A stretch of DNA of 64,000 nucleotides from an uncultured Clostridia bacterium (GCA_944380775.1 CALWIP010000027.1:52338-116337), one strand, 5' to 3'. Counted from the first letter of the stretch, positions 45,105 to 53,130 are shown. A program made the numbers and translations. The notes: a model not told the origin generated them from the sequence alone.

Positions 45105-45461
45105 TTAACCCTCCTCTTTCAACGCCGCGCGGCGGAGGAACCCCTCCACGCAGGCGGCGTAGCCGTTCCAAAAGGATGCGAGCTCCGTTAGGGCGGTGCG
45201 TCCTTTTTCTGTGAGTGAATAATATTTTTTTGTCCCGCCGTTGCGCGGCGAAGTCCCCATGCGGCAGGCGAGCAAGCCGGCGTTTTGCAGGCGGTACAGG
45301 ATCGGGTACACCGTCCCCTCCCGTGCAAAGCCCAGAACCGGTGCGGCGCGGTCCAGTTCTGCGAGCAGCTCATAACCGTAACGCTCCTTCTCGGCGATCA
45401 GGCAAAGCAAAATCAGCTCCAGCCCGCCTTTCTTGAATTGCCGGACAGTATTTTCTTCCAA
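45105..45461 (-). CDS. PadR family transcriptional regulator
   Basis: 118 residues. LELILLCLIAEKERYGYELL, EGTVYPILYRLQNAGLL and GGTKKYYSLTEKGRTALTEL are the winged-helix core, with a C-terminal dimerisation helix. The start is TTG 45461, since no ATG fits the frame, with GGGATGGAG upstream. It forms a two-gene unit with the HAAS-like membrane protein; a palindrome at its promoter suggests autorepression. Confidence 0.92.
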   Translation of the reverse strand: MEENTVRQFKKGGLELILLCLIAEKERYGYELLAELDRAAPVLGFAREGTVYPILYRLQNAGLLACRMGTSPRNGGTKKYYSLTEKGRTALTELASFWNGYAACVEGFLRRAALKEEG

Positions 45462-45504
45462 ATCTCCATCCCTTCTCCCTTAAAGCGAATTTTAGCATCA
45501 CTAT

Positions 45505-45517
45505 TTTGTAATACAAA
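45505..45517. promoter_or_regulatory. Probable PadR operator
   Basis: TTTGTA-A-TACAAA, a 6-1-6 inverted repeat adjoining the -10 of the PadR promoter. Confidence 0.6.
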
Positions 45518-45545
45518 GTATAAAATGCTTTTTCCCCGTTGTCAA
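45517..45545 (-). promoter_or_regulatory. Promoter of the PadR-HAAS unit
   Basis: On the minus strand: TTGACA, a 17-base spacer, TATACT. Confidence 0.78.
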
Positions 45546-45569
45546 TCCCTTGTTTTTTCTAAATAAAGA

Positions 45570-45597
45570 TGGATTTTAGAAAGAAATATTGTATAAT
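45570..45597 (+). promoter_or_regulatory. Possible promoter of deoD-cdd-pdp
   Basis: Consensus TATAAT at 45592-45597; the -35 is weak (TGGATT, 16-base spacer). Confidence 0.45.
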
Positions 45598-45649
45598 AAG
45601 ATTAAAGAGGACGGCGACCAACCGCTGTTTGTGAAAGGAGAAGATCGGA

Positions 45650-46378
45650 ATGGCGAATACCCCGACCCCGCACATCGCCGCACGGGAAGGCGATTTTGCA
45701 AAAACGATTCTGATGCCGGGGGACCCGCTCCGGGCAAAATTTATCGCGGAGCAATATCTGGAGGATGCCGTCTGCGTGACGGATGTGCGCAATATGCTCG
45801 GTTATACTGGCTTTTACCGTGGGAAACGGATCTCCGTCATGGGAGGCGGCATGGGGATCCCCTCCGTCGGGATCTATACCTACGAGCTCTTCCATTTTTA
45901 CGGTGTGGAACGCATCCTGCGCATCGGCTCTGCCGGCGCGTTGGATGAAAGGCTCGGCCTGCACGACCTTGTGCTTGCCGCCGGCGCCTGCACGGATTCC
46001 AACTACGCCGCGCAGTTCCGCCTGCCGGGGACGTTTGCGCCGGTCGCGTCCTTCCCGCTGCTCGAGTGCGCCGTCGCTGCAGCCCGCCGCGCGGGGATTG
46101 AACCGGCGGTGGGGAATGTGCTTTCGGCGGATGCGTTCTACGACGACCGGGGGGACAGCCTTTTGCGCTGGAAATCGATGGGCGTTCTGGCAGTGGAAAT
46201 GGAAGCGGCAGGCCTTTACCTCAACGCCGCCCGCGCCGGGAAACAGGCGCTGTGTATGCTCACCGTGTCAGATTGCCCGCTGCGCGGCGATTCGCTGCCC
46301 GCGGGCGAGAGGGAGACCGGCTTTCGCAAAATGATGGAAATCGCGCTGGAGACCGCCATCCCGTGGGAAGAATCATGA
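45650..46378 (+). CDS. deoD: Purine-nucleoside phosphorylase, DeoD type
   Basis: Phosphorolysis of purine (deoxy)nucleosides to base and (deoxy)ribose 1-phosphate, 242 residues, hexameric type. MPGDPLRAKFIAEQYL, MGGGMGIPSVGIYTYELFHF, RIGSAGALDERLGLHDLVLA and LAVEMEAAGLY are diagnostic. The catalytic Asp is in TVSDCPLRG. RBS AAAGGAG. Its stop overlaps the cdd start as ATGA, so the salvage genes are coupled. Confidence 0.97.
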   Translation: MANTPTPHIAAREGDFAKTILMPGDPLRAKFIAEQYLEDAVCVTDVRNMLGYTGFYRGKRISVMGGGMGIPSVGIYTYELFHFYGVERILRIGSAGALDERLGLHDLVLAAGACTDSNYAAQFRLPGTFAPVASFPLLECAVAAARRAGIEPAVGNVLSADAFYDDRGDSLLRWKSMGVLAVEMEAAGLYLNAARAGKQALCMLTVSDCPLRGDSLPAGERETGFRKMMEIALETAIPWEES

Positions 46379-46818
46379 CGCCGCGCGAAGCGCTCGCTGC
46401 GGAACTTTTGCAGGCAGCTGACGCCGCGCGGCAAAACAGCTACAGCCCTTACTCGCATTTTGCGGTCGGCGCCGCGCTGCGCGGGAAATCCGGAAGGATC
46501 TATACGGGGTGCAATGTAGAGTGCGCCGCCTACCCCGCTGGTTGCTGCGCCGAGCGCGCTGCGTTTTTGCGCGCTGTAAGCGAAGGGGAATGTTCATTTA
46601 CAGAGATTGCCATTGCCGGCGGGCCGGCCGGGGAACCCCCTTCTTCCCTCTGCCCGCCGTGCGGGATCTGCCGCCAGGTGATGCGCGAATTCTGCGGGCC
46701 GGAGTTCCGCATTCTGCTTACAGACGGGCGGAAAACCCTGGAATACTCCCTGGAAGAACTGCTGCCGCTCAGCTTTGGCCCCGAAAACCTGGGAGGTGAT
46801 TGCCATGAGGAGTTATGA
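46375..46818 (+). CDS. cdd: Cytidine deaminase
   Basis: Deaminates cytidine and deoxycytidine, 147 residues. YSPYSHFAVGAAL, TGCNVECAAYPAGCCAERAA (zinc Cys and catalytic Glu of CAE) and CPPCGICRQVMREF (zinc PCxxC) are intact. The frame continues upstream, but the ATG at 46375 overlapping deoD is the natural start. It ends 14 bases inside pdp. Confidence 0.95.
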   Translation: MTPREALAAELLQAADAARQNSYSPYSHFAVGAALRGKSGRIYTGCNVECAAYPAGCCAERAAFLRAVSEGECSFTEIAIAGGPAGEPPSSLCPPCGICRQVMREFCGPEFRILLTDGRKTLEYSLEELLPLSFGPENLGGDCHEEL

Positions 46819-48145
46819 GATCCTGGAAAAAAAGCGCAACGGAGGCGAGATGACGCCGGAAGAGCTGGCTTTTTGGGTCCGGGGCGTGACGGACGGCAGC
46901 ATTCCGGACTACCAGATCGCCGCCTGGCTGATGGCGGTCTGCCTGCGCGGGATGACCCCACGGGAGACCGCCCGCCTCACGCAGGAGATGGCGCGCTCAG
47001 GCGGCACGGCGGATCTCTCGGGCATTCCGGGTTGCAAGGTGGACAAGCATAGCACCGGAGGCATCGGGGACAAAACCACGCTGGTTGCCGGCCCGCTGGC
47101 GGCGGCGCTCGGCGTCAAGATTCCGAAGATGAGCGGGCGCGGGCTGGGTTTTACCGGCGGGACCATCGATAAGTTAGAGTCCATCCCCGGCCTGCGCACC
47201 TCGCTGCCGCAGGAGGAATTTTGCCGCATCGTGCGGGAGGTGGGCATCAGCATTACCGCACAGACCGGAGACCTTGCGCCCGCCGACAAAAAGCTTTATG
47301 CGCTGCGAGATGTGACGGCGACGGTGGACAGCCTGCCGTTAATTGCGTCGAGCATCATGAGCAAGAAACTGGCTGCCGGGGCCGACGCGATCCTCCTGGA
47401 CGTCAAGGCGGGCAGCGGCGCTTTTATGAAAACGCCGGAGGACGCCGCCGCCTTGGCACAGGCGATGGTCTCCATTGGTACGCACGCGGGGAAGCGGACC
47501 GCCGCACTTATCACCGACATGGACCGCCCGCTTGGAAATGCCGTTGGGAATGCGCTCGAAGTTGCGGAGGCGTGCGAGACCCTGCGCGGCCGCGGCCCGG
47601 AGGACCTCACCCGGCTGAGCCTGGAGCTTGCTGCCGGGATGCTTTCTCTGGCGGAAAAGGGGGACCACCGCACGTGCCTTGCGCTTGCAAAACAAGCCTT
47701 GCGCGACGGCAGCGGGTTTGAAAAATTGTGCGAGATGGTTGCAGCCCAGGGCGGCGATCTTTCCGTGTTGGAGGATCCTTCCCGCCTCCCGCAGGCGGCG
47801 GTTATGTTCGAATGGAAGGCGGCGCAAGACGGTTATTGGCAGCATGCCGATGCGCAGGCGTGCGGCGCAGCCGCCGTTGTGCTCGGCGCGGGACGCGAGA
47901 CCAAAGAGAGCGCCATAGACCCCTGCGCCGGCATCGTTTTCCGGAAAAAACCGGGCGCAGCTGTTTCCGCGGGCGAAACGCTGGCGTGCTTGTATTCCTC
48001 GTCGGAAGCATCTTGCCGTGCGGCCGCCCGCTTGCTGGACGGCGCCTGCCGCTTTGGCCTTCGACCGCCGGAGCCACGTCCGCTGATTTTTGCACGCGTC
48101 ACGCGGGACGGCGTATTCCCCGTCTGTGAGCTGGATAAAGCGTAA
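46805..48145 (+). CDS. pdp: Pyrimidine-nucleoside phosphorylase
   Basis: 446 residues. Cleaves uridine, thymidine and deoxyuridine with phosphate. RSYEILEKKRNGGEMTPEEL, KHSTGGIGDKTTLVAGPLA, KMSGRGLGFTGGTIDKLESI and LDVKAGSGAFMKTPEDA are family hallmarks. The start at 46805 has GGGAGGTG and overlaps cdd. With deoD and cdd it converts nucleosides to bases and pentose 1-phosphate; deoB/deoC are not adjacent. Confidence 0.97.
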   Translation: MRSYEILEKKRNGGEMTPEELAFWVRGVTDGSIPDYQIAAWLMAVCLRGMTPRETARLTQEMARSGGTADLSGIPGCKVDKHSTGGIGDKTTLVAGPLAAALGVKIPKMSGRGLGFTGGTIDKLESIPGLRTSLPQEEFCRIVREVGISITAQTGDLAPADKKLYALRDVTATVDSLPLIASSIMSKKLAAGADAILLDVKAGSGAFMKTPEDAAALAQAMVSIGTHAGKRTAALITDMDRPLGNAVGNALEVAEACETLRGRGPEDLTRLSLELAAGMLSLAEKGDHRTCLALAKQALRDGSGFEKLCEMVAAQGGDLSVLEDPSRLPQAAVMFEWKAAQDGYWQHADAQACGAAAVVLGAGRETKESAIDPCAGIVFRKKPGAAVSAGETLACLYSSSEASCRAAARLLDGACRFGLRPPEPRPLIFARVTRDGVFPVCELDKA

Positions 48146-48149
48146 ACGC

Positions 48150-48194
48150 AACGGGACCCCGCAGCCTGCGCAACAAGCTGCGGGGTCCCGTTTT
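48150..48194 (+). terminator. Terminator of deoD-cdd-pdp
   Basis: 16-base arms AACGGGACCCCGCAGC / GCTGCGGGGTCCCGTT and T4. It also lies at the end of the converging cysK. Confidence 0.9.
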
Positions 48195-48219
48195 GAGGAG
48201 AAGAGACCGGCCGCGAAGG

Positions 48220-49155
48220 TTATTCTGCCGCAAAAAGAGAAGTAGAAAGATAGCGCTCTCCCGCGTCTGGGAAAAGCGTTACAACGGTCTTTCCCTTGTT
48301 TTCCGGACGTTTAGCCAGGGCAAGGGCCGCCCAAGCGGCCGCGCCCGCCGAGATCCCGATGAGTACGCCTTCGCTTTTTGCAACCAAGCGGGCGGTCTCC
48401 AACGCATCTTCGTCCCGCACCGGGATCACTTCGTCATAAATGCCGGTGTTGAGAACCTCCGGGATAAATCCTGCGCCGATTCCCTGGATCCGGTGGCTTC
48501 CCGGCGCGCCGCCTGAGAGGACTGCCGAGGAGGCCGGTTCCACCGCGACGACGCGGATGCCGGGGTTTTGGGCTTTCAAATATTCCCCCACACCGGTGAT
48601 GGTCCCGCCCGTGCCCACGCCTGCGGCAAACAAGTCGACCGCTCCGTCCAGCGCCCGGTAGATTTCCGGTCCGGTGGTCTCCCGGTGCGCGCGGGGGTTC
48701 GCCGGGTTGGTAAACTGCCCCGGAATCCAGCTGCCCGGCGTCTGTGCGGCAAGCTCTTCCGCTTTTGCAATGGCGCCTTTCATGCCGAGCGCGCCGTCGG
48801 TGAGCACGACCTCGGCGCCGTATGCCTTCATCAGTTGGCGGCGCTCTACCGACATGGTCTCCGGCATCACGATCACTGCGCGGTAACCGCGCGCCGCGGC
48901 CACAGCGGCCAGGCCGATGCCAGTATTGCCCGAAGTGGGCTCAATGAGCACCGCGCCCGGTTTTAGGGCCCCGCTCTTCTCCGCTTCGTCGATCATCGCC
49001 TTTGCAACGCGGTCTTTCACAGAACCCGCCGGGTTCACCCATTCACATTTCGCAAAAACCCGGGCGTACAGGCCGAGCTGCTGTTCCAAGTGGGCCAGCC
49101 TCAGCAGCGGGGTTTCCCCGATGAGCTGGCTGGCGGTGGCTGCCGTTTTCTGCAT
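48220..49155 (-). CDS. cysK: Cysteine synthase A (O-acetylserine sulfhydrylase)
   Basis: PLP enzyme, 311 residues, joining O-acetylserine and sulfide. ASQLIGETPLLRLAHLEQQL, WVNPAGSVKDRVAKAMIDEA (PLP Lys), PTSGNTGIGLAAVAAARGY, GVGTGGTITGVGEYL and LIGISAGAAAWAAL are conserved. The start at 49155 (MQKTAATASQLIG) has AAAGGATCGG. It sits 49 bases after the PIN-like gene with no clear promoter between, so it may be co-transcribed. Confidence 0.96.
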   Translation of the reverse strand: MQKTAATASQLIGETPLLRLAHLEQQLGLYARVFAKCEWVNPAGSVKDRVAKAMIDEAEKSGALKPGAVLIEPTSGNTGIGLAAVAAARGYRAVIVMPETMSVERRQLMKAYGAEVVLTDGALGMKGAIAKAEELAAQTPGSWIPGQFTNPANPRAHRETTGPEIYRALDGAVDLFAAGVGTGGTITGVGEYLKAQNPGIRVVAVEPASSAVLSGGAPGSHRIQGIGAGFIPEVLNTGIYDEVIPVRDEDALETARLVAKSEGVLIGISAGAAAWAALALAKRPENKGKTVVTLFPDAGERYLSTSLFAAE

Positions 49156-49204
49156 AAAAGCCGATCCTTTCCCTGTGGGCCTCAAAAAAGCAGGCCTGCC
49201 CTAT

Positions 49205-50410
49205 TTAAGATGCCGCGCTCTGCGCATTTTCCAGCATCTTTTTCAGATTCATGTACTCTGACTTGACCTTCTTGTAGATTTCCAGGCCTTTTTTCTGCCC
49301 GTAATTCCCGATAATCCGGCGGTAAAAATCCTGCTTCCCATGGGTTTTGACCAATGTCGCGGCGATTTTCCGGCAGGTCTCCCCGTCAACGAAGTCGACC
49401 AGCGCCGCCGGGAACGCGCGCATAATCCGCTCCACCGCGGCGTCCTGAGTGGGCTCTTCCACCAGGGCGTCCGGCTTTCTTTGCGCCAGTTCCCGCTTTT
49501 CCGGCTCCGGCTGCGGCTCTTTTTCCTGAACCGGTTCCTGCGCGGCTGCCGTGTCCGCTTCTGCCAAATCAGCTTGCGCTTGCTGCACGGTCTCCACACG
49601 CGGTTCTACGGCAGCTTCCGGAAATGTGGCCGGCGGCTCCTGCGCCGCTTCTAGCGTTCCCTCAGCGTGCGCCGCCTGTACCAGGACGCTGTGCGTTCCG
49701 GCCGGTTCTTCCGCCTGCGCTTTACGCGGCTGGCCGGTGCGCCGCTTTCTGCGGGAAGGGCCTCTCCCAGCCTTGTAAGCTGCGCGGACCACAGGGGTTT
49801 CCGGTTCCGGCTGTTTTTCCGGTTCCGGGAGGACCTCCGCTTCCTGCGCGGGGGCCTCCGGCTCTTCCACAGGAACCGGCTCCTCTTCGGCCTCCATGAT
49901 GATCTCTACTTTTTCCGTTTCAGGTTCTTCCCGCGGCATGGCGCGGTTTTTCTGCTGCTCGATCACCTGGCTGTGGATCAGGCAGCTTTCAATATTGCTG
50001 CGGCGTTGGACAATGCAGCCGTTCGGAATGAATTGGCTCGTCCAAAAATCGCGCAGCACGTCGAAGCCCGCGTCGTTGCTCACCACATACAGGTGGCTGT
50101 AATCCCCTGAAGCCAGCAGGTAGCCCAACAGGCTGGCAAGCTGGAAATCCAGCGCATTTTTTCCCGTGCGGCGGGTCTGGTAATATAGGATCTTGACCGT
50201 GCTGCGCAGGATTTTCTGGTGCATTTCAAAACTGATTGTATTGGAATTGACGCTGTACATGATGATGACCTCGCCGTCGGGGCCCACTTGGTCCAGGCCG
50301 ACGAGTCCGGCCGACTTCACATTTTCAAAGTCGACTAAAAATGCTTTTTTCTTTGGCTCACGGTCTGTGCTCTTCCATTCGTTCCATGCCTGATCCAAAT
50401 CCTCATCCAT
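49205..50410 (-). CDS. PIN-like domain protein with long acidic linker
   Basis: 401 residues in three parts. Residues about 20-155 form a PIN/NYN-like nuclease fold: acidic residues lie in KKKAFLVDFENVKSAG, KNALDFQLASLLGYLLASGD and LYVVSNDAGFDVLRDFW. About residues 170-320 are a Glu/Pro/Ala-rich low-complexity linker with one basic patch (GRGPSRRKRRTGQPRK). The last roughly 75 residues are a compact helical domain (FPAALVDFVDGETCRKIAAT, YRRIIGNYGQKKGLEIYKKV). RNA cleavage or binding is inferred from the fold. The start is at 50410 with GAAAGG. Confidence 0.75.
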   Translation of the reverse strand: MDEDLDQAWNEWKSTDREPKKKAFLVDFENVKSAGLVGLDQVGPDGEVIIMYSVNSNTISFEMHQKILRSTVKILYYQTRRTGKNALDFQLASLLGYLLASGDYSHLYVVSNDAGFDVLRDFWTSQFIPNGCIVQRRSNIESCLIHSQVIEQQKNRAMPREEPETEKVEIIMEAEEEPVPVEEPEAPAQEAEVLPEPEKQPEPETPVVRAAYKAGRGPSRRKRRTGQPRKAQAEEPAGTHSVLVQAAHAEGTLEAAQEPPATFPEAAVEPRVETVQQAQADLAEADTAAAQEPVQEKEPQPEPEKRELAQRKPDALVEEPTQDAAVERIMRAFPAALVDFVDGETCRKIAATLVKTHGKQDFYRRIIGNYGQKKGLEIYKKVKSEYMNLKKMLENAQSAAS

Positions 50411-50592
50411 CGCCTTTCTTTTTCCTGCGAACCTTTTGCAGGCCGGATAATTCCAAATGCCGGCTGCGGGAAGGCGCGCTTCTCCCGTATTCCCATTACA
50501 AATTATTATACACTGCAAACGGAAGATGCGCCAGTAGAAAAACAGAAGAAAAGCAATTTGAAATTTTGTGGCGTTTCACATAGCGGGATTGT

Positions 50593-50796
50593 TCAGCATG
50601 CGAAGAAATCCTCCAGCACGTCGCGCAGCTGCGCCGGATGCGGCTGCTCGCGGTTGAGCAATGCGATCAAAGCGCAAACGCGCCGTTGGTCCGTGCTGAG
50701 GTCCTCGATCTTCCTGTCTTCGAAGACGATGCCATATGTAAGGTATTCCCCTGCCTCCGGCTCCCATTTGATCTGCTGGAACAACTGATATGTCAC
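50593..50796 (-). CDS. Small DUF6514-like protein (copy 1)
   Basis: 67 residues, function unknown. GEYLTYGIVFEDRKIEDLST followed by RRVCALIALLNREQPHPAQL and RDVLEDFF match the neighbour at 51019 in order and spacing: YxTYGI, then V/I-x-D-V/L-S, then a helix, then DVxEDxL. The pattern resembles the DUF6514 family of Clostridia. The start is GTG 50796 with GGGAGGGG. The two copies have separate promoters. Confidence 0.72.
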   Translation of the reverse strand: MTYQLFQQIKWEPEAGEYLTYGIVFEDRKIEDLSTDQRRVCALIALLNREQPHPAQLRDVLEDFFAC

Positions 50797-50860
50797 GTTG
50801 ATCCCCTCCCTTCCTGTTCTCAGCGCGCCTGCCGGCCTGCTGCCGGTGGTGGCATCTTCT

Positions 50861-50890
50861 AGTATAGCTGCCCGGGAGGGATGGGCTCAA
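50861..50890 (-). promoter_or_regulatory. Promoter of DUF6514-like copy 1
   Basis: On the minus strand: TTGAGC, an 18-base spacer, TATACT. Confidence 0.5.
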
Positions 50891-51018
50891 TAGAATCTTT
50901 TGGGAAAAATGGAAGCAGTTTCTTCTTTTGACCTTTTTGTTTCGCAAAGGGAATAATCTCTGCGCTATTTCCACTGGGAATATTTTCTAAACCAAGCAAT
51001 GGAAAAACCGGAGCGCTG

Positions 51019-51234
51019 TTAAACGATTTCGCCGCCCTGTAGGCAGTCCTCCACAACGTCAAAGAAATGGACCGGAGAAACCGCGCATCGGTTGAGCAGC
51101 GCCGCAATCCGTTCCGCGGAAGCCTTGTTGGGTGAAACGTCGTGCACCGTGGCCTCCCCACAGCGGATCCCGTAGGTCTCATACCGGCCTAAGCCGTCTT
51201 GCTCCGCACTTTCCTGGAAGATGTGGTATTCCAT
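51019..51234 (-). CDS. Small DUF6514-like protein (copy 2)
   Basis: 71 residues, paralogue of the 50593 gene. GLGRYETYGIRCGEATVHDV, AERIAALLNRCAVSPVHFFD and DVVEDCLQGG align with copy 1. It has three Cys, no signal peptide and no membrane span. RBS GAGGGGGG. Its function is unknown; expression during growth is suggested by its vegetative-looking promoter. Confidence 0.72.
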   Translation of the reverse strand: MEYHIFQESAEQDGLGRYETYGIRCGEATVHDVSPNKASAERIAALLNRCAVSPVHFFDVVEDCLQGGEIV

Positions 51235-51257
51235 TTTTCTGACCCCCCTCGGCTTTT

Positions 51258-51286
51258 AGTCTACACAATCCAGGGAGCAAATACAA
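51258..51286 (-). promoter_or_regulatory. Promoter of DUF6514-like copy 2
   Basis: On the minus strand: TTGTAT, a 17-base spacer, TAGACT. Confidence 0.5.
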
Positions 51287-51476
51287 GAGAATTCTCAAAA
51301 TTGGTGACAGAATTTCACACTTAATTTTCGTGTAATTTTACTATATAAGGCTGTAAAAATAGGGGTTTTTCACAATTTTTCCACAGTTTCCACCAAAAGG
51401 AGACCACAGACCCTGTAACGACAGTACGCCGTCTGGCATAGAATGTGAATAGGTACGGAAGAAAGGAGACGGTGCG

Positions 51477-51641
51477 ATGGAAATCCCGATGAAAACCTAC
51501 GACTGCAAAAAGCCGGACGACAACCCGCTGCCCCTTTGGCTTCTGGCGTTTCCACGGCAGTCCGGGGAACCGAAAGAGCCTTCCTGCCGCCCGGAAGGAA
51601 AAGATCCCTTTTTCCCGCCCTTTGTCCGGGTGAAAAAGTAA
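51477..51641 (+). CDS. Possible 54-residue protein of unknown function
   Basis: ATG at 51477 follows AAAGGAG at 8 bases, a strong ribosome site that would otherwise be unexplained. The product begins MEIPMKTYDCKKPDDNPLPL and ends in FFPPFVRVKK. It is Pro-rich with two Cys and no membrane span. The 240 bases upstream are A+T-rich and hold no other gene. A -10-like CATAGAATG at about 51437 could be a sporulation promoter, but that is weak. Confidence 0.5.
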   Translation: MEIPMKTYDCKKPDDNPLPLWLLAFPRQSGEPKEPSCRPEGKDPFFPPFVRVKK

Positions 51642-51687
51642 CAGGGTCCTGCTTCGCAATTCTTTTCCCTTCTCCTTGCAAAATGTC

Positions 51688-51716
51688 TTGAGGCGGATTG
51701 CAAAAGCTGATATAAT
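51688..51716 (+). promoter_or_regulatory. Promoter of the HPr-like gene
   Basis: TTGAGG, a 17-base spacer, TATAAT. Confidence 0.68.
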
Positions 51717-51760
51717 AAAAGAGAACCGGAAAGCCGGGAGGGAAAAGGAGGCGAGGCCGG

Positions 51761-52018
51761 ATGGAACGGTTTAGCTATCAAATCCAAAACCCGATTGGGA
51801 TCCATGCGCGCCCGGCCGGGATGTTGGTAAAGGCCGCCTCACAATACCGCAGCGAGGTCATGCTGCAGGCAGGCGAAAAAAGCGCCAATGCGAAAAAAAT
51901 CTTCTCTGTGCTCACGTTGGGCGCAAAATGCGGGGACCAGGTAGAGGTTTCTGTCCAAGGGGAAGACGAGCAGGAAGCTTGCGCGGGCTTAAAGGCTTTT
52001 TTTGAAGAGAATCTTTGA
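51761..52018 (+). CDS. HPr family phosphocarrier with Lys at position 46
   Basis: 85 residues. PIGIHARPAGMLVKAASQYR carries the phosphorylatable His15 of PTS HPr. The second site differs: the loop reads NAKKIFSVLTLG where Gram-positive HPr has K-S46-I, so residue 46 is Lys and the regulatory phosphoserine is absent. It may carry phosphate in the PTS without acting as a CcpA co-repressor, or serve another system. RBS AAAGGAGGCGAGG. It is monocistronic, with no ptsI nearby. Confidence 0.9.
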   Translation: MERFSYQIQNPIGIHARPAGMLVKAASQYRSEVMLQAGEKSANAKKIFSVLTLGAKCGDQVEVSVQGEDEQEACAGLKAFFEENL

Positions 52019-52023
52019 GGCGC

Positions 52024-52066
52024 AAAACGGGCGCCGCTGCAACAGAACTGCAGCGGCGCCCGTTTC
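52024..52066. terminator. Bidirectional terminator after the HPr-like gene
   Basis: GGGCGCCGCTGCA / TGCAGCGGCGCCC arms flanked by AAAAC and GTTTC. It serves the HPr-like and the converging coat genes. Confidence 0.85.
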
Positions 52067-52079
52067 TCCCCTTCTGCGG

Positions 52080-52322
52080 TCATTGCCGGAATTCGTCGCG
52101 CACGCGTTGGAGGAGGTCTTCTCCGGCGGGCGCTTCCCGGCTCCAGCCACGCTTGTACATCTCGTCAAACGCGGCTGATTCCAGGCGGTGTTCCTCATAA
52201 AGCAGGCCTAAAAATGCGTCCCGTACCTCCGGGGTGAGGCATTCGTTTGCATAATGATTGTATTGTTCCGTCACCGTCTTTTGGGAGAATAAAATATCCC
52301 CCCAGATTTCCCGGTCTTGCAT
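52080..52322 (-). CDS. CotF-like spore coat protein
   Basis: 80 residues, helical, ferritin-like. IWGDILFSQKTVTEQYNHYA, ECLTPEVRDAFLGLLYEEHR and FDEMYKRGWSREA match the short CotF-type coat proteins of Clostridia. The start at 52322 lacks a close SD (a purine stretch is 18-25 bases upstream), so it may be coupled to the gene before it. The ORF extends upstream into that gene, which I reject. Confidence 0.82.
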   Translation of the reverse strand: MQDREIWGDILFSQKTVTEQYNHYANECLTPEVRDAFLGLLYEEHRLESAAFDEMYKRGWSREAPAGEDLLQRVRDEFRQ

Positions 52323-52356
52323 CGGCGAAGGTTTCGTGGGTCTTCCCCCTTTCCCC

Positions 52357-52554
52357 CTAGCGGAGAAGGCGCAGAAGCATTTGGTAATGCGACTGGTGCT
52401 TGCCCGCCATTGTTTCACACTTCAGCTTGAGCTCCGGATCTTCACAGAGCATGGCATATTCTTTGAATTTTGCAATCAATAGTTGCTCGACCTTCAGCTG
52501 TTCCTGGACTGCGTCCAATTCTTTTTCTGTGAGCGGCAAACGGCTCCCTCCCAT
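52357..52554 (-). CDS. CotF-like spore coat protein, short partner
   Basis: 65 residues. LTEKELDAVQEQLKVEQLLI, KFKEYAMLCEDPELKLKCET and GKHQSHYQMLLRLL are a two-helix half of the same family. It lies 34 bases before its partner; together they may form one four-helix unit. It starts 20 bases after mazF, an odd neighbour for a coat gene. Expression would be expected in the mother cell, but no sigma-E or sigma-K promoter is evident. Confidence 0.8.
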   Translation of the reverse strand: MGGSRLPLTEKELDAVQEQLKVEQLLIAKFKEYAMLCEDPELKLKCETMAGKHQSHYQMLLRLLR

Positions 52555-52574
52555 AAGTCGACCTTGTCAGGCGC

Positions 52575-52946
52575 TTATGTAGCCTGACGGACTCCGTTTT
52601 CGGTTTCAAGGCCGAAGCTGATGGACAACGCTTGGTCCACGCGGTTCATCGCATTGTGGTCCAGCCGGCCCATCCGCTCTTTCAGCCGGTGCTTGTCCAG
52701 CGTGCGGATTTGCTCGAGTAGCACAATCGAATCCCGCGTCAACCCTGTTTTTTCCGCCTGCAACATGATGTGTGTGGGCAGGTTTGCTTTCGATTTCTGG
52801 CTTGTAATGGCGGCCGCAATGACCGTGGGGCTAAAGCGGTTCCCTACATCGTTTTGGATGATGAGGACGGGACGGACCCCGCCCTGCTCAGAGCCGACCA
52901 CCGGACTGAGGTCGGCGTAATAGATATCGCCTCGTTTAACAACCAT
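52575..52946 (-). CDS. mazF: MazF/NdoA-type endoribonuclease toxin
   Basis: 123 residues. [42 protein letters not shown] and [20 protein letters not shown] are the PemK/MazF fold, with the RNA-cleaving Arg and Thr/Ser region intact. MazF cuts mRNA at short sequences when free of its antitoxin. No mazE-like gene is found between here and nnr; the upstream neighbour is a lipoprotein gene ending in a terminator at 53103. GAGGTG precedes ATG 52946. Confidence 0.95.
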   Translation of the reverse strand: MVVKRGDIYYADLSPVVGSEQGGVRPVLIIQNDVGNRFSPTVIAAAITSQKSKANLPTHIMLQAEKTGLTRDSIVLLEQIRTLDKHRLKERMGRLDHNAMNRVDQALSISFGLETENGVRQAT

Positions 52947-53102
52947 GATTCCACACCTCGCGTGTCGGTAAATTCGTTCGGATCGGATCCAACCCTATTG
53001 TTGCCCGGCGGCGCGCTTTTTAATCAACGGACAAGAAAAAATCCGGCGCGCCTCTGCTTTATCATATGGACAAGGCGGACAAACGGTGATTTTCAGGTAG
53101 CA

Positions 53103-53126
53103 AAAAGCCTCCCTTGCGGGAGGCAT
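53103..53126 (-). terminator. Terminator after the lipoprotein gene
   Basis: GCCTCCC, loop GCAA, GGGAGGC and T5 on the minus strand; it separates the lipoprotein gene from mazF. Confidence 0.88.
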
Positions 53127-53130
53127 TTTG

